Assembly (NCBI GenBank): GCA_038065635.1
Contig: JBBTQP010000071.1
Span: 1-13,005, forward strand
Direction: 5' to 3'
DNA from: JAHJFW01 sp038065635
GTDB taxonomy: Bacteria; Patescibacteriota; Patescibacteriia; 2-12-FULL-60-25
DNA: 13,005 bases
The notes below the pieces were generated by a model. It did not search any database. It was given only the letters and a program-made list of their open reading frames with translations, and had not been told where the DNA came from. Positions within the stretch are counted from its first letter, which is position 1; every line of letters begins with the position of its first letter. A program made the position numbers and the translations under genes. Positions 12,946-13,005 of the stretch are shown here, piece after piece.

Positions 12946-13005
12946 GTCATTGCGAGGAGTAGCAACGACGTGGCAATCTAATCAACTGTCATTGCGAGGA
13001 GTAGC
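12946..13005 (+). repeat. GTCATTGCGAGGAG repeat, copies 2 and 3 (copy 3 cut by the window end)
   Basis: GTCATTGCGAGGAGTAGC occurs at 12946-12963 and again, identical, at 12988-13005, a 42-bp period. Copy 2 continues to CGTGGCAATCTA, closing the ATTGC/GCAAT ends; copy 3 is truncated by the window. Copy 1 of the same family is just after glyA. Confidence 0.85.

Noticed and set aside
12946..13005. Start of a CRISPR array (18-bp identical repeats with a 24-bp spacer)
   Set aside because: The unit matches a scattered intergenic repeat family also found after glyA, has ATTGC/GCAAT ends, and no cas gene is near.

Overview
The window looks like a piece of a Patescibacteria (Candidate Phyla Radiation, probably Parcubacteria-like) chromosome. 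The reasons are the compact layout, an SHMT with eukaryote-like motifs, SecA and SecD with lineage-style insertions, small unknown membrane proteins, and several families of short hairpin repeats between genes. Stops are TAA, TAG and TGA, so UGA is not reassigned. The taxonomic call is an inference from gene character; no marker gene settles it.

Minus strand, right to left. An unknown 133-aa protein (9128-8727) has a strong ribosome binding site and its own terminator. It is followed by murC (8641-7301) and murB, which overlap by 4 bp (ATGA), and by a short hibernation factor gene (hpf) that starts 50 bp inside the end of murB. A long hairpin with a T-run (5929-6021) closes that unit. Next come secA (5864-3132), a second long hairpin (3021-3113), and secD-secF (2960-10), again joined by ATGA. 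This half therefore builds peptidoglycan precursor and exports proteins. SecD carries about 240 extra residues with one complete and one degenerate parvulin (PpiC) module in its extracytoplasmic domain, which suggests a foldase built into the translocon.

Plus strand and right half. glyA (9265-10605) and folD (11707-12552) are a one-carbon/folate pair. Between them, on the minus strand, lies a gene for an alanine-rich membrane protein (11459-10776) encoded by slippage-prone GC-rich repeats. A small four-helix membrane protein gene (12937-12533) converges on folD and overlaps its end. Copies of a GTCATTGCGAGGAG repeat stand at 10615 and 12946/12988, bracketing this block, and a 90-bp palindrome of the GTCATTCCCG type sits just upstream of folD.

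Structure beyond the genes. The two long hairpins have unrelated stems but an almost identical 34-nt loop, with a paired G/C insertion consistent with inner base pairing. secA and secD share a TAARCTTGGCGC element 6-7 nt before their ATG. glyA, folD and murC have a promoter-like -10 ending 6-7 nt before ATG and no Shine-Dalgarno, which suggests leaderless mRNAs; the two unknown genes instead have strong SD sequences. The 133-aa protein ends in QLLLF, a match to the sliding-clamp binding motif.
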